Part shown: in pieces, positions 5,857 to 6,324 of the stretch
Layout of the letters: each line of letters begins with the position of its first letter
Position numbering within the stretch: position 1 is the first letter of the stretch
Assembly (NCBI GenBank): GCA_016919605.1
Contig: JACXTQ010000288.1
Span: 1 to 6,324 of the forward strand
Length of the DNA stretch: 6,324 bases
Reading direction: 5' to 3'
Source: Methylovulum sp.
GTDB lineage: Bacteria > Pseudomonadota > Gammaproteobacteria > Methylococcales > Methylomonadaceae
Made by a program: the position numbers and the translations under genes
Notes under the pieces: generated by a model
Databases searched by the model: none
Told to the model about the DNA's origin: nothing
The model's input: the letters and a program-made list of their open reading frames with translations, nothing else

Positions 5857-5932
5857 TCAGGCCTATTTTTTTCGCCGCCTCCCGGTAGGGTTAGGCCTTA
5901 TTTTAATCATGGGCTTAAGCTTTACCCTTAGC
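5853..5932 (+). pseudogene. CzcB-like membrane fusion protein, N-terminal remnant, frameshifted and cut by an IS
   Basis: The ATG at 5853 overlaps the CzcC-like stop codon (ATGA), the usual translational coupling in czc operons. The frame reads MIRPIFFAAS and hits a TAG at 5886-5888. Shifting frame near 5876-5885 continues as LPVGLGLILIMGLSFTLS up to 5932, so together they form the short leader and single membrane anchor expected of an RND periplasmic adaptor. One missing base would explain the shift. Directly after that, the sequence turns into the left end of an ISAs1-type element. The rest of the gene, if kept, lies beyond the element and outside the window. The CzcB identity is inferred from position, overlap and anchor; no conserved adaptor domain is visible. 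Confidence 0.6.
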
Positions 5933-6324
5933 CAGGGCAAGCGCATATAAATTGCCATAAAAATGAGATACAAAGGAATTTTTTGGAGTTAACAGTTGGC
6001 CAGTTTACAGGAAGCCTTTTCATCCTTTGAAGACCCGCGTATAGAGCGGCATAAGCGGCATCAGTTGCTCGACATCCTTATATTGACTGTCTGCGCGGTC
6101 ATCTGCGGAGCGGAAGGCTGGGAAGCCATAGAAACCTTCGGCAAAGAAAAGCAGGGATGGCTGCGTCAATGGATAGCGTTGGAGAACGGTATCCCTTCAC
6201 ATGACTGTATAGCGCGGGTGGTTTCGCGGATCGAACCTGGCCAATTGACCGGGTGTTTCATCGCGTGGGCGCAAAGCGTGGCCGAACTCACCTTAGGTGA
6301 AGTGGTCGCCATTGACGGCAAGAC
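5933..6324 (+). mobile_element. ISAs1-family insertion sequence, left end (continues past right edge)
   Basis: The element is identified by its transposase (5996 onward). I place its left end at CAGGG, 5933-5937, because the CzcB-like reading frame stops making sense there and ISAs1-family ends often begin this way. The sequence between 5933 and 5995 is A/T-rich and noncoding, as expected for a terminal repeat plus promoter. The right end, the matching inverted repeat and the target-site duplication are outside the window, so the exact boundary is provisional. Confidence 0.75.
5996..6324 (+). CDS. ISAs1 family transposase, N-terminal 109 residues (partial)
   Basis: The product is the start of a DDE transposase of the ISAs1 / H-repeat-associated type, which moves the element by cut and paste. 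Family landmarks are FSSFEDPRIERHKRHQLLDI near residues 8-27, VCAVICGAEGWEAIETFG (31-48) and NGIPSHDCIARV (63-74). AIDGKT at the visible end holds the first catalytic Asp. The frame is intact over everything visible. Translation most likely starts at TTG 5996: an in-frame TAA lies at 5990-5992 just before it, and GGAG (5985-5988) is seven bases upstream. Whether the rest is intact cannot be seen. Confidence 0.93.
   Translation, partial: MASLQEAFSSFEDPRIERHKRHQLLDILILTVCAVICGAEGWEAIETFGKEKQGWLRQWIALENGIPSHDCIARVVSRIEPGQLTGCFIAWAQSVAELTLGEVVAIDGK

Overview
The window looks like chromosomal DNA of a gammaproteobacterium of moderate GC. A methanotroph-like (Methylococcales) host is my best guess, based on the style of several proteins (radical SAM, DUF475/TerC-like, tandem AP2-like, CzcC/CzcB-like). 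This taxonomic call is inference; no marker gene proves it.

Layout, left to right. At 1-104 (minus) is the first part of a RodA/FtsW-type (SEDS) cell-wall polymerase running off the left edge. A strong bidirectional intrinsic terminator (216-253) follows. Then comes a typical 2-Cys peroxiredoxin (274-879, minus) with a promoter-like region and a small palindrome upstream. A plus-strand gene (1139-1648) encodes a small basic protein that appears to hold two AP2/ERF-like units. A perfect 18-bp hairpin separates it from a convergent radical SAM gene (1754-2605, minus). After a 284-bp divergent spacer lie a polytopic DUF475/TerC-like membrane protein (2890-3903, plus) and a short-tailed single-stranded DNA-binding protein (4015-4461, plus).

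The right end is a decaying metal/RND efflux operon of CzcCBA type. The outer membrane TolC/CzcC-like gene has lost its lipoprotein leader: the leader is readable at 4476-4557, ends in a TAG, and lies in a different frame from the body at 4537-5856. The body also seems to lack about seven residues. The next gene, a CzcB-like membrane fusion protein, starts with an ATGA overlap at 5853. It is frameshifted after about ten codons and then cut by an ISAs1-family insertion sequence, whose left end is near 5933 and whose transposase runs off the right edge.

The genes left of the efflux remnant do not form one obvious pathway. Peroxide defence, a radical SAM enzyme, a membrane protein and SSB are separate small transcription units. 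I see no tRNA, rRNA, CRISPR array or known riboswitch. The items most worth following are the tandem AP2-like protein, the stepwise decay of the efflux operon including a (TA)4 tract at the frameshift, and the strong stem between convergent genes.
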